Below, in pieces: positions 1 through 7,742 of a stretch of 64,000 nt of DNA; positions within the stretch are counted from its first letter, which is position 1; each line of letters begins with the position of its first letter. Source of the DNA: CAINVV01 sp031432175. Lineage in GTDB: Bacteria; Bacteroidota; Bacteroidia; Bacteroidales; Prolixibacteraceae. The notes below the pieces were generated by a model. The model did not search any database. It saw nothing but the letters and a program-made list of their open reading frames with translations, and was not told where the DNA came from. A program made the translations under genes and the position numbers. Where the stretch lies: NCBI GenBank assembly GCA_964358545.1, contig CAYHQN010000008.1:1-64000 (forward strand), written 5' to 3'.

Positions 1-163
1 GGAAAGAGTACTTTTCCGGATCTTTGTAAAATTTGGGCAGAAAGGGATTTTCAGCAAACTGCTCAAGAATCAGTTTGGCATCAAATTCTTCGCTCAGCAT
101 TCTGGCAAAAGTTGTTTTACCAGCGCCGATATTTCCCTCAATTACCAGAAAATCATGGTTCAT
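1..163 (-). CDS. Deoxynucleoside kinase, N-terminal part (runs off the window)
   Basis: The first 54 codons of a leftward gene are visible. Residues 10-18 read GNIGAGKTT, a P-loop of the deoxynucleoside kinase type, preceded by the usual strand FLVIEG. The family phosphorylates deoxynucleosides in the cytoplasmic salvage pathway. The rest of the protein, including the substrate lid, lies beyond base 1, so substrate preference cannot be judged. Two adjacent ATG codons exist (161-163 and 164-166). The inner one is preferred because an AGTAGG stretch lies just upstream of the pair, but either is possible. A hairpin terminator (207-234) separates it from pnp. Confidence 0.85.
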   Translation of the reverse strand, partial: MNHDFLVIEGNIGAGKTTFARMLSEEFDAKLILEQFAENPFLPKFYKDPEKYSF

Positions 164-206
164 CATCCTACTTGAAATTCAAAGGTTGAATCCCTAAAAG
201 TAAAAT

Positions 207-234
207 AAAAAATGCCCGCTGTTAACGGGCATTT
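207..234 (-). terminator. Intrinsic terminator after pnp
   Basis: Nine-base arms AAATGCCCG (210-218) and CGGGCATTT (226-234) enclose a 7-base loop. On the leftward strand the stem is followed by a T-rich run. It lies 22 bases past the pnp stop codon. Confidence 0.8.
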
Positions 235-255
235 AAAACTTATGATAGAAATTTT

Positions 256-2523
256 TTATTCCTGATTCGGTTTTTTGAGCGAGTGACTGTGTGTCGGGGC
301 TTTGTGCCCTTCACTGTGATGAGGTTGCCTCTCCCCGCGTCCGTGATCCCTCTCGCCACGTCCATGGTCACGATCACCGCGTCCCTGCTCCCTTTCAACA
401 AAACCTTCCGGTTTTGGCATCAGGGCTTTCATGGAAAGTTTCAATTTCCCGGTTCGTTGCTCAACTTCAAGTAATTTAACCTTTACGATATCGCCTACGC
501 TGAGAACATCTTCTGGCTTTTCAATCCTTTTCCAGTCGAATTCAGAAACGTGAAGCAATCCTTCTTTGCCGGGCATAATTTCGATAAATGCACCGAACTG
601 AACGATCGATTTCACCTTTCCTTCGTACACCTCTCCCGGCTCAGGAAGGGCAACGATGGCACGAATGCGTGCAACAGCGGCATCAATGGATGATTTATCA
701 GGGGCACTGATTTCAACATAACCCATGTCGTCGATCTCTTCGATGGCGATGGTGGCTTTTGTATCGGCCTGAATCTGCTGGATAATCTTTCCGCCGGGAC
801 CAATAACTGGCCCAATCATATCTTTCGGAATGGTCATCTTCACGATACGGGGAACGTTTGGTTTGTAATCTTCGCGCGGAACGCTGATCACTTCCAAGAT
901 TTTGCCCATGATGTGCTCACGGCCCTGTTTTGCCTGGGCCAATGCTTTTGCTAGCACCTCATACGACAGACCGTCAACCTTGATGTCCATTTGGGTGGCG
1001 GTAATTCCTTTTTCGGTTCCGGTAACCTTGAAGTCCATGTCACCAAGGTGATCTTCGTCTCCAAGAATATCAGAAAGTACTGCGAATTTATCCGTTTTTT
1101 TGTCGGTGATCAGACCCATGGCAATACCCGAAACAGGACGTCTCATGTTGATACCGGCATCCAGCATGGCCATTGTTCCTGCGCAGACTGTGGCCATGGA
1201 AGAAGAACCGTTGGACTCCAGAATATCAGATACGATACGAACGATGTAAGGGAATCCCTCAGGAATCATTCTTTTCAAGGCGCGATGGGCCAGGTTTCCG
1301 TGACCGATTTCGCGACGGGAAAGGCCTCTAGGCGTTTTGGATTCACCTGTACTGAACGGTGGGAAGTTGTAGTGCAGCAAGAAGCGCTCTTTGCCTTTGA
1401 AGGTAACGTTGTCGATGATTTTCTCATCCATCTTGGTACCCAGGGTAACGCTGCTCAATGACTGAGTTTCGCCGCGGGTGAAAATGGAAGATCCGTGAGA
1501 TCCCGGCAGGTAATCAACCTCGCCCCAGATGGCACGGATATCGGTAGTTGAACGACCGTCGAGGCGAACACCTTCATCGAGGATCATGCGGCGCATGGCC
1601 TCTTTCTCCACATCGTGGTAATATTTTCCGATCAAAGTTTTGTTGACATCGCCGGCCTCTTTGCCTTCGCTGTATGCCGCAGTAAACTCCTCCTTAATTT
1701 GTGCGAAAGAGTCGTAGCGCAGGTGTTTGTCGTTGATCAGGGAGCGGGCAACTTTGTATACTTTGTCGTAGGTAGCTTTCCATATTTCGTCACGAAGCGT
1801 TTCATCGTTCTCTTCGTGGCTATAGGTGCGCTTCACAACGCCAACTTCTGCAGCCAGTTCTTCCTGTATCTTGCAGTGGATCTTGATGTTGTCGTGGGCA
1901 ATTTTAATGGCTTCGAGCATCTCTTCTTCAGAAACCTCATCCATTTCGCCTTCGACCATCATGATGTTGTCGTACGATGCACCAACCATGATATCAATAT
2001 CGGCTTCAGCCAGTTGTTCTGCTGATGGATTGAGTACAAATACCCCTTTGATGCGGGCCACCCTAACTTCAGAGATGGGGCCGTTGAACGGAACATTTGA
2101 GACGGCAATCGCTGCGGAAGCAGCCAATCCTGCCAGAGAGTCCGGCATTTCGTTCTTGCCCGAAGAAATCAGCGTGATCATTACCGCAGTTTCTGCATGG
2201 TAATCTTCAGGGAAAAGCGGACGTAAAGCCCGGTCGACCAGACGGGCGATCAGAATCTCATCGTCCGACGGACGAGCTTCCCTTTTCATGAAACCGCCGG
2301 GGAATTTGCCTGCAGCAGAAAATTTCTCGCGGTAATCGACCGAAAGTGGCATGAAATCAACGTTGGCAGCTGCTTCATTAGCCGAAACAACAGTCGCGAG
2401 CAACATGGTATCACCCATTTTTACCACAACTGCACCGTCGGCCTGCTTGGCCAGTTTACCGGTCTCAATCTGGATTGTACGGCCATCGCCCAGATCAATA
2501 GTCTTATTTATAGCTTTGTACAT
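256..2523 (-). CDS. pnp: Polyribonucleotide nucleotidyltransferase (PNPase)
   Basis: PNPase degrades RNA 3' to 5' by phosphorolysis and is a cytoplasmic trimer. The 755-residue protein has the full family layout: a first RNase PH domain, an alpha-helical linker, a second RNase PH domain with the acidic active-site stretch GDEDHLGDMDFK, a KH domain (GPGGKI loop, near residue 575) and an S1 domain (VQFGAFIEIMPGKEGLLHV). After the S1 domain comes a tail of about 45 residues rich in Arg, Gly, Asp and His, built on the repeated unit GRGERDH. This tail is not part of the conserved core and may contact RNA or partner proteins. The gene sits directly downstream of rpsO in the same direction, as in many bacteria, with a terminator between them. 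Confidence 0.97.
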   Translation of the reverse strand: MYKAINKTIDLGDGRTIQIETGKLAKQADGAVVVKMGDTMLLATVVSANEAAANVDFMPLSVDYREKFSAAGKFPGGFMKREARPSDDEILIARLVDRALRPLFPEDYHAETAVMITLISSGKNEMPDSLAGLAASAAIAVSNVPFNGPISEVRVARIKGVFVLNPSAEQLAEADIDIMVGASYDNIMMVEGEMDEVSEEEMLEAIKIAHDNIKIHCKIQEELAAEVGVVKRTYSHEENDETLRDEIWKATYDKVYKVARSLINDKHLRYDSFAQIKEEFTAAYSEGKEAGDVNKTLIGKYYHDVEKEAMRRMILDEGVRLDGRSTTDIRAIWGEVDYLPGSHGSSIFTRGETQSLSSVTLGTKMDEKIIDNVTFKGKERFLLHYNFPPFSTGESKTPRGLSRREIGHGNLAHRALKRMIPEGFPYIVRIVSDILESNGSSSMATVCAGTMAMLDAGINMRRPVSGIAMGLITDKKTDKFAVLSDILGDEDHLGDMDFKVTGTEKGITATQMDIKVDGLSYEVLAKALAQAKQGREHIMGKILEVISVPREDYKPNVPRIVKMTIPKDMIGPVIGPGGKIIQQIQADTKATIAIEEIDDMGYVEISAPDKSSIDAAVARIRAIVALPEPGEVYEGKVKSIVQFGAFIEIMPGKEGLLHVSEFDWKRIEKPEDVLSVGDIVKVKLLEVEQRTGKLKLSMKALMPKPEGFVEREQGRGDRDHGRGERDHGRGERQPHHSEGHKAPTHSHSLKKPNQE

Positions 2524-2586
2524 ATATCGTAACCAATTAAATTGTTATTCTAAAAAAGAAGGGATGAACAGAATTAAAAGATGCAA

Positions 2587-2612
2587 AAAAGGCAATCCGA
2601 AAATTGCCTTTT
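2587..2612 (-). terminator. Intrinsic terminator between rpsO and pnp
   Basis: Ten-base arms AAAAGGCAAT (2587-2596) and ATTGCCTTTT (2603-2612) form a hairpin with a 6-base loop. Reading leftward, a T run follows. It would end or attenuate rpsO transcripts before pnp. Confidence 0.75.
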
Positions 2613-2624
2613 GAGGTTGTTCGT

Positions 2625-2894
2625 TTATTTACGAAGATTTAATTCTTTGATGATGGTACGATAGCGTTCAATGTCTTTGCGTTTCAGATAATCGAGCAAA
2701 GAACGACGCTTACCAACCATGGAGATCAGGGCACGTTGGGTACTGAAATCTTTTTTGTTGGCTTTCAGGTGCTCTGTCAGGTGGTTGATGCGGTGTGAGA
2801 AAAGGGCGATTTGTCCTTCTGAGGTGCCGGTGTCGGTAGCGCTCTTGCCATACTTCTCGAAAAATGTCTTTTTAATCTCAGGATTCAAATACAT
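2625..2894 (-). CDS. rpsO: 30S ribosomal protein S15
   Basis: The 89-residue protein is full length for S15, which binds the central domain of 16S rRNA early in 30S assembly. Family motifs visible are TGTSEGQIA near residue 22, the helix HLTEHLKANKKD, and the C-terminal block GKRRSLLDYLKRKD followed by RYRTIIKELNLRK. It precedes pnp. A promoter of Bacteroidota type lies about 80-110 bases upstream (2975-3005), which fits an independently expressed ribosomal protein gene. Confidence 0.97.
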   Translation of the reverse strand: MYLNPEIKKTFFEKYGKSATDTGTSEGQIALFSHRINHLTEHLKANKKDFSTQRALISMVGKRRSLLDYLKRKDIERYRTIIKELNLRK

Positions 2895-2974
2895 AACTAA
2901 TTGTTTTATCAGTGATACAATGACCGCTCCGCAGGATTCGTGTTCGATCGCAACGGTTCGGTATTAATTGGGGA

Positions 2975-3005
2975 CAAAATTAAGGAATAATCACAACACT
3001 TGCAA
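2975..3005 (-). promoter_or_regulatory. Bacteroidota-type promoter for rpsO
   Basis: Read leftward, a TTG (complement of 3003-3005) is followed after 20 bases by TAATTTTG (complement of 2975-2982). This matches the TTG-N19/20-TAnnTTTG form of the Bacteroidota housekeeping sigma factor. Confidence 0.6.
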
Positions 3006-3035
3006 GTGGCTTTTAATCTTTTATTTGCAGGAGAA

Positions 3036-3601
3036 AGTGCCTAAAGTATTTAAAGTGCCTAAAGTGCCTAAAGTACTTCAGTTTGTGGTAAAAAGTAGAT
3101 TTTTATGAAGCAAATAAAGGCTTTATTACTTAATTGTGATCAAATTTTCTCTTATTTGTAATTATGTGTTCCTTTTGAAGTTCTTGTCGATAGATGTAAA
3201 AATTGCCAGGATTTCTGTAGCTTCTGAAACAATTTTTTGCATGTTATCAGCAGTACTCCATTCCAAATCTGTAATAATTTCAAGCCAATAAAGCGTCTCA
3301 CTTGCTTCACTTTCACAAATCAAAATTTTGTTAATGAAATCGGCTTTACTCCTGGATCTGTTGGCTTCTCTGTAATTTGCCCCAATACTTGTTCCTGACT
3401 TTGTTGCCTGATTTCTTACAACTCTCCCTTCCACCGTTTCCGGCAATTTCCCGGACATTTTTATAATGCTGATTGCAAATTTCTTAGTCCGAACCTCCAA
3501 TTGTCTGCTGAACTCTTTGTTATCCATAATATATAATTTAAATGTTCAATTCCACTCCTTTAACTTTAGGCACTCTAGGCACTTTAAATACTTTAGGCAC
3601 T
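3036..3601. mobile_element. IVS-like element: 39-bp inverted arms around a four-helix-bundle gene
   Basis: The left arm (3036-3074) consists of four 9-base units of the form AGTGCCTAA, the second being AGTATTTAA, plus a final AGT. The right arm (3563-3601) is its reverse complement with a single mismatch in 39 bases. Between them is only one gene, 3162-3527, of the family known from 23S rRNA intervening sequences. Such intervening sequences are also bounded by inverted arms that form a stem. The right arm supplies the last residues and stop codon of the DUF2851 gene at 3593. Whether the element moves is inference. Confidence 0.6.
3162..3527 (-). CDS. Four-helix-bundle protein (23S rRNA intervening-sequence protein family)
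   Basis: A 121-residue, charged and wholly helical protein. It opens with a segment of the form SRQLEVRTKKFAISIIKMS. The hallmark block RNQATKSGTSIGANYREA follows near residue 38, and then SKADFINKILICESEASET leading into YWLEIITDL. These mark the S23 or intervening-sequence protein family, first seen in ORFs within rRNA intervening sequences of Leptospira and Coxiella. The molecular function is not settled; a pentameric helical-bundle fold is known for members. No rRNA gene is present here. Instead the gene sits alone between near-perfect inverted arms, which suggests it travels with them. The gene appears intact. Confidence 0.88.
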   Translation of the reverse strand: MDNKEFSRQLEVRTKKFAISIIKMSGKLPETVEGRVVRNQATKSGTSIGANYREANRSRSKADFINKILICESEASETLYWLEIITDLEWSTADNMQKIVSEATEILAIFTSIDKNFKRNT

Positions 3602-4873
3602 ATGTGTTATCAACTTCTGCCCAATACTACACTCCAAACACTTTTTGGGTTCGCAGTATTCGTGGTGCAAGTGTATCAGCGCTTGCGACTCCAGAGCGTT
3701 GAAGGCACTAATCCCGGCCGAGGCCCAATGACGGAGAATGGTATTGTTTTCGGAGGGAAGTTCTTCCAATATCTTCAGAGCGCGCTCTTTTAGCTCCGGT
3801 TTGTTGTTGAGTTCACCGTAGAGGAAAAGAAAAGGCACCAACACATTGACCAGGATCAGTTGAAATGACTCCTCCCCCATCTCTTTCTTTTGGTAGGGGG
3901 AGGTTTTCAGAAAGGTATAGTGATTGTCCCAGTACCCTGAAGTCTCAGTCCTGAACAGGGAACGATAATCATTGACTGTTTCCATCCTGATGACCGTCGG
4001 GAAAAGTGCGCCGCAACTTTTTAGCAATCCTGCAAACTGTGCCAACCTGATGGTGGGGAAATTCAGCGGATGCATGCGCATGAATTTCCAGAGGTGCCCG
4101 GGGATTGGCTTGAGTCCGTATTTGAGTGAAAGGAATTCATGCTCCCTACGCAAAGCAACCGGATGCTCTTCCTCATACAACAAATCACCAAGCAACCCGG
4201 CCTGTCCGAACAAAAGAGCCTCCAGCTGAAAAAGCTGGTCGTGGTGTTTTTGCAGCACTGCCAGCGGCAGGGACCGCGCCATCATCTCGAAAGGATCGCC
4301 GTTTTGTCTGAACCCGAAACTTCTTGATAAAAAAAGATAAAAAGTTTCGCTCCAGTCACCCTTCGACCCTTCCAACAACTTTTCTATGGCGCCAATTTTT
4401 TGTTGCAGGCGCTCGATGGCCAATCCGTTCAGGAAAAAGCGGATCCTGAAAGGGTCGATTTTATTCAGCTGAGAGGCGCAATTGACCCAGTCGTGTTGCT
4501 GCATCAAGGCCTTGTAGTTGTATTCAACCCACAAAGGCCAGCCAATTTGCAGCGTCGGGATGGAGGCCCCGGCATTGTTGTAGACGACACCATCATTCTC
4601 CGACACAACATGCAAAATGGTATTCCGGTAAAGTGGGTCCAAATGATGGTTGTGCCGGTTCCAGTCAGAAGCACGCAGGTGAATCTCTACGTTCCCGGCC
4701 CAAAGTGTTTTTCCGATCCGTATGCGGGCATCAAAGAAATCGGGACCCGCATGGATGTTGTGCCTACCGACAGAAACAATGTCGATGGGTTCGCCATCGG
4801 TCGTGACAGGATTTGCAGGCTCAAACAGCTTGTTTTTCCATAGAAAATGGAGAAAATCTTCCTTCATATTCAC
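3593..4873 (-). CDS. DUF2851 family protein
   Basis: A 426-residue soluble protein with the conserved N-terminal region of DUF2851: FLHFLWKNKLF, then TTDGEPIDIVSVGRHN, AGPDFFDARIRIG and GNVEIHLRASDW. The C-terminal conserved CLECSIG block is also present. The family is common in Bacteroidota and has no established function. The His/Asp pattern in HNIHAGPDFFDA has been noted as nuclease-like, but this is weak. The last codons (AGT GCC TAA) and the stop are supplied by the 9-base repeat of the neighbouring inverted arm, so the native end may have been replaced. About 40 bases upstream of the start begins a tract of degenerate short repeats. Confidence 0.9.
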   Translation of the reverse strand: MNMKEDFLHFLWKNKLFEPANPVTTDGEPIDIVSVGRHNIHAGPDFFDARIRIGKTLWAGNVEIHLRASDWNRHNHHLDPLYRNTILHVVSENDGVVYNNAGASIPTLQIGWPLWVEYNYKALMQQHDWVNCASQLNKIDPFRIRFFLNGLAIERLQQKIGAIEKLLEGSKGDWSETFYLFLSRSFGFRQNGDPFEMMARSLPLAVLQKHHDQLFQLEALLFGQAGLLGDLLYEEEHPVALRREHEFLSLKYGLKPIPGHLWKFMRMHPLNFPTIRLAQFAGLLKSCGALFPTVIRMETVNDYRSLFRTETSGYWDNHYTFLKTSPYQKKEMGEESFQLILVNVLVPFLFLYGELNNKPELKERALKILEELPSENNTILRHWASAGISAFNALESQALIHLHHEYCEPKKCLECSIGQKLITHSA

Positions 4874-4924
4874 CTCTTTGTCAGAAACTATAAGTTACGG
4901 GATTTTGAGGAGAAAAAGAAGGAT

Positions 4925-5030
4925 AATTGGGAAATTTGAAAATTGGAAAATGTGAAAATCAGAACGAGTCAGACTAGGATGAAGGGGGCGACTGGGATGA
5001 CTAGGACGAGTGGACGAGAGTCTTAAGTAA
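4925..5030. repeat. Degenerate short-period repeats upstream of DUF2851
   Basis: The stretch first runs through units resembling TTGAAAAT, GGAAAATG and TGAAAATC. It then passes into GACTAGGAT and GACTGGGAT units. Similar TGAAAATTGGAAAAT units recur, in the other orientation, at 52562-52597 at the end of the ArsR-type gene. No coding sequence is evident. Confidence 0.5.
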
Positions 5031-5118
5031 AATCACCCGGTTCCTAAGCGAAGTCGAAGGGCAGAAAGGTCACGAAAAATCTAGCTATTATGGTTCCTGA
5101 GCCGACTTATGGCTTCTT

Positions 5119-5253
5119 TTCATTGCCGTCTGCTTCAGCTGACGGGCAAAAGTATCAGGTTTCCTAACGGCTTTAGCCAAACTTGCTAAAATTTGGCTAA
5201 AGCCCTTTCTCTTTTATGCTCATGACCCGTCATCTGAAGCAGACGGCAATGAA
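5119..5253. repeat. REP-like palindromes
   Basis: Arms of 28 bases at 5119-5146 and 5226-5253 are inverted copies with one mismatch (core GCCGTCTGCTTCAG). Between them a second palindrome, GGCTTTAGCCAAA (5169-5181) with TTTGGCTAAAGCC (5192-5204), forms an inner hairpin. Palindromes of this kind are typical of REP sequences mobilised by RAYT transposases, and a RAYT remnant lies 1 kb away. The remaining sequence of the 4874-5799 gap holds CGAAGGG-type dispersed repeats at 5041-5062, 5576-5592 and 5611-5642 and no convincing gene. Confidence 0.65.
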
Positions 5254-5610
5254 TTAGGAAACAGCATCCCGATGTTTTTGGACCACGGAGTCGCATTCGA
5301 ACTAATCCAGCCGCATAGAGGCGAAATATTGGTAGCCCCGGGTGGAGCGAGGTGGAATTTGCTATTCCTGACCACAAGCTGGAATCTGCGCAAATCATCG
5401 GAGGGGTTACATGTTAATAGCCCGGGGTAAAGCGACGAAGGAGCGATACCCCGGGTTGGGGATGATGGCTGACGAGCCGTCCGCGGTTGACTGATGCTAA
5501 AGCATGGCAGATTATTTCGGACGGAATCGCCAAGTAATGTGAAAAGATGAAAATGAAAAGATGGAATATGATACTGAAGCCTGTCGAAGTGTGGTAGGTT
5601 ATTAAGCTAA

Positions 5611-5642
5611 ATCACCGGTCCCTGAGCCTGCCGAAGGGCGGA
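5611..5642. repeat. Dispersed CCTGAGC-CGAAGGG repeat
   Basis: The sequence CCCTGAGCCTGCCGAAGGG matches a very common intergenic repeat of Bacteroidota genomes. Sister copies in this window lie at about 5041-5062, 5576-5592 (decayed) and 52541-52563. Its CTTCGGCAGGCTCAGG complement can form a short hairpin. Confidence 0.55.
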
Positions 5643-5777
5643 CGGAATGGCAAAGAAATTGGGGAAAGCACTAAATCGTAAATCAGCGAAGCTAAATCCT
5701 TATGGAGTATGACCTTGTGAATGCAGTGGCATTTCAATAAAAATGACTTTCCATTTCTGTTTTTATTCAAAATGCCC

Positions 5778-5785
5778 TAACTTTG
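5778..5785 (+). promoter_or_regulatory. Possible -7 element for the DUF5618 gene
   Basis: TAACTTTG matches TAnnTTTG and lies 14 bases before the ATG at 5800. It falls inside the longer reading frame that would start at 5743, which argues for the inner start. No clear -33 TTG is seen. Confidence 0.4.
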
Positions 5786-5799
5786 GAAAAAGAAGTAAA

Positions 5800-6207
5800 A
5801 TGGTCATTGAAGAACAAAACCGGATCAGGAAAACCTATTACAACCAAGCCATTCGTTACATGGAGAATGCCAGGGAAACCTTACAAAAGGCCGGTAAAGA
5901 GGATCGGTTTTATATCGACAAAAAATATGTAAAAACAGCCTGTGGAACGGCATACAATGCTGTATTACTGGCTCTCGACGGTTACCTCCTGCTACAAGGC
6001 ATCGAAAAGAAAAAGGGGAGAAAAGATATCGATTTTTATAAGGAAGCTGTTTCCAGGTTTGATAAAAAATTGTTGAATTATGTTACAGAAGCTTATAATT
6101 CTCTTCACCTTTTTGGCTATTACGATGGATCAAAAGATTCAAGGATCATACTGGAAGGATTTGATCTGGCTTATGTGATCATTGACAAAATAAAACCCGC
6201 AGCATAA
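5800..6207 (+). CDS. DUF5618 family, HEPN-like helical protein
   Basis: A 135-residue helical protein of the DUF5618 type, found mainly in Bacteroidota. Visible features are a long charged N-terminal helix (TYYNQAIRYMENARETL), the segment KYVKTACGTAYNAVLLALDGY, and a final helix around LHLFGYYDG. The size and arrangement resemble small HEPN-domain proteins, which often accompany nucleotidyltransferase or toxin partners, but no such partner is adjacent. The ATG at 5800 is chosen because the upstream extension is not conserved-looking and a -7 element lies just before 5800. Function is unknown. It sits in a repeat-rich accessory zone. Confidence 0.72.
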   Translation: MVIEEQNRIRKTYYNQAIRYMENARETLQKAGKEDRFYIDKKYVKTACGTAYNAVLLALDGYLLLQGIEKKKGRKDIDFYKEAVSRFDKKLLNYVTEAYNSLHLFGYYDGSKDSRIILEGFDLAYVIIDKIKPAA

Positions 6208-6215
6208 GTAATTTA

Positions 6216-6249
6216 AGCGCCGCTGGCGCGGATTTGTAATCCGTGCCCT
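6216..6249. repeat. REP palindrome next to RAYT remnant
   Basis: GCGCCGCTGGCGC is followed by GGATTTGTAATCC. The same core (GCGGATTTGTAATCCGTGCCC) recurs at 8058-8096. It lies directly at the broken end of a RAYT-type coding fragment, as REPs usually flank their transposase. Confidence 0.65.
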
Positions 6250-6360
6250 TTCTGCAAAAATATCTACCCGGCCTTGAACCGCAAAAGTTACAAAATAAAG
6301 ACCACCGGGATTATGGAACTTGTATGTCCGGTTTATTCCCAAAATATTGCCGTTATGCAA
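6246..6360 (-). pseudogene. REP-associated tyrosine transposase (RAYT) remnant, N-terminal
   Basis: Reading leftward from the ATG at 6358-6360, residues 13-37 contain YKFHNPGGLYFVTFAVQGR, the conserved start of Bacteroidota RAYT/TnpA_REP proteins (Y1-type transposases that act on REP hairpins). Homology stops after about 38 residues, where the sequence runs into the REP palindrome at 6216-6249. The catalytic HUH and tyrosine motifs are absent, so this is a dead fragment. It explains the REP-like palindromes nearby. Confidence 0.7.
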
Positions 6361-6437
6361 ACGTAGTCTTTGGGGTCAATTGTATGGGCTTACTAAAAAA
6401 GGCTCTTGAAAGATTAGGAATTATAGATAAAAGTACG

Positions 6438-6445
6438 TAATTTTG
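6438..6445 (+). promoter_or_regulatory. Possible -7 element for yefM-yoeB
   Basis: TAATTTTG fits TAnnTTTG and lies 23 bases before the antitoxin start codon. No good -33 TTG is visible at the expected distance. Confidence 0.4.
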
Positions 6446-6468
6446 TACCGAATTAATAAGGTAAAATC

Positions 6469-6723
6469 ATGAGAGCTGTTAACTATTCAGAACTAAGGCA
6501 AAATTTAAAAACCAGCCTCGATGCGGTTTCCAATGATGATGAGTTACTGGTTGTTCACCGGCCCAAAGGGAAAAGTATTGTAATGATGCCTTTGGATGAA
6601 TACAATTCCCTTCAGGAAACTTATCATCTGAACCGGAGCAAAGCCAACCGGCAGCGTCTTGAAGCATCCATTGAAAATATCAATGAGAAGCGCAATTTAC
6701 TAAAGCGTTCCATAATTGAGTAA
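6469..6723 (+). CDS. Type II antitoxin, Phd/YefM family
   Basis: An 84-residue antitoxin with the YefM fold: MRAVNYSELRQNLK at the N-terminus (DNA-binding and dimer part), then LLVVHRPKGKSIVMMPLDEYNSLQETYHL, and a charged C-terminal tail that would wrap the toxin. It neutralises the YoeB-type toxin encoded 5 bases downstream and would autorepress the operon. Length and motifs are normal for the family. A possible -7 promoter element lies just upstream. Confidence 0.93.
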   Translation: MRAVNYSELRQNLKTSLDAVSNDDELLVVHRPKGKSIVMMPLDEYNSLQETYHLNRSKANRQRLEASIENINEKRNLLKRSIIE

Positions 6724-6728
6724 TAGCT

Positions 6729-6983
6729 ATGGATATTCTTTGGGACAAATCGGCCTGGGATGATTATCAGTTTTGGATTGATTCCGACCGTAAAGTATTT
6801 CAAAAGATAAATTCCTTGATTAAAGAGTGCCCGCGTACCCCCTACACCGGATCGGGAAAACCTGAAGCATTGAAACAAAATTTTTCCGGGTTTTGGTCCC
6901 GAAGGATTACCGGGGAACACCGGCTTGTTTACAAAGTTGACGATGATATTTTATACATTGCCCAATGTAGATATCATTATTAA
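6729..6983 (+). CDS. Type II toxin, Txe/YoeB family mRNA interferase
   Basis: An 84-residue ribosome-dependent endoribonuclease of the YoeB family. Residues that align with the YoeB catalytic set are all present: Glu46 (GSGKPEAL), Arg65 (TGEHRLVY), and His83-Tyr84 at the very C-terminus (CRYHY). The toxin is therefore probably active and held in check by the YefM partner encoded directly upstream. Gene order antitoxin-toxin with a 5-base spacer is the family norm. The pair lies in a region of repeats and gene fragments, as mobile toxin-antitoxin modules often do. Confidence 0.95.
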   Translation: MDILWDKSAWDDYQFWIDSDRKVFQKINSLIKECPRTPYTGSGKPEALKQNFSGFWSRRITGEHRLVYKVDDDILYIAQCRYHY

Positions 6984-7168
6984 AAAATCCAGCTGGCGCG
7001 GATCAGTTGGCTACTCCTGTAAACCGTCAACGAAGGTTCATTCCCTTTCAGAAACCCCTTCATCTTTTATACAGCATGTAAAAGGAAGCTCTTTATTGCT
7101 AAATTCGTCCGATTACTTCAGGACACACTCCGCGCTAGCGGGGGTATTAGCACTTGGCCATATTTTGA

Positions 7169-7645
7169 TTAGTATTCATCATATTTTTTGCTGACATAAG
7201 CAAACCATTTTAAAAACACCTGCTTTAACTCATCAAGCTTGTCTTTATCTGGATTAGTAGGTGGCATTATATGGACAAAGGCGTCTGTTATACCGTGATC
7301 AAATACTCCGCCTTCAATACCGTCTTCCTTAAATATTAATAACGGAAGCTTTAACCCAAATAATATTCCAGCCTCAAGATTATTCCATGGAGTTGGTATC
7401 AATATGGGTGTATTAATTGTCTTAGGGTTATCTGTATTTCTCTTAATGATTCCAGATTCAATATACATTTGTTCAAAACCTAAGATCACTCCTCCAGCTG
7501 CCAGAATCTTGGAAACACTTTTTAATAGATTTGATTTAGAATGAAATAAATCAAGGGTCTTGCTTCTAACAATTTGAGTTAATTTATCGGTGGTAGGTGC
7601 ATCTATATCAAACGTCGCCCCTGCACCGACTAAGGCTGTTACTCA
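7169..7645 (-). pseudogene. Broken SIR2-like / TIR-like gene with in-frame stop
   Basis: Reading leftward, a frame opens ATG ATT ATG TGA (stop at 7643-7645) and then continues VTALVGAGATFDIDAPTTDK, the glycine-rich start of a SIR2-like NAD-binding domain. About 30 residues on it passes into LLKSVSKILAAGGVILGFEQ and then TPWNNLEAGILFGLKLPLLI and FKEDGIEGGVFDHGI, which resemble the nucleotide-binding end of TIR-like or predicted nucleotide-binding proteins. The middle of a SIR2 domain is missing. This looks like a defence-type gene after an internal deletion and a nonsense change. The open stretch from 7489 could still make a 106-residue product. Family assignment is by eye and tentative. Confidence 0.45.
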
Positions 7646-7742
7646 CATAATCATTATTTATAAATTTTAGAATGTGTCATTTTTTAGCCTTGCCGCTGAC
7701 TTCAATGCAAATTTACCCAAAGCACTCGTGGACCTTTCTGAT

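Noticed and set aside
3162..3527. The four-helix-bundle gene as sign of a nearby 23S rRNA gene.
   Set aside because: No rRNA-like sequence lies within the window; the flanks are a housekeeping gene set and DUF2851.
5186..5398. Open frame of 70 residues in the REP region.
   Set aside because: It is translated palindrome and repeat sequence without a domain. The gap shows no coding signal.
6243..6440. Open frame of 65 residues on the + strand.
   Set aside because: It is opposite to the RAYT remnant and REP, and its product has no family resemblance.
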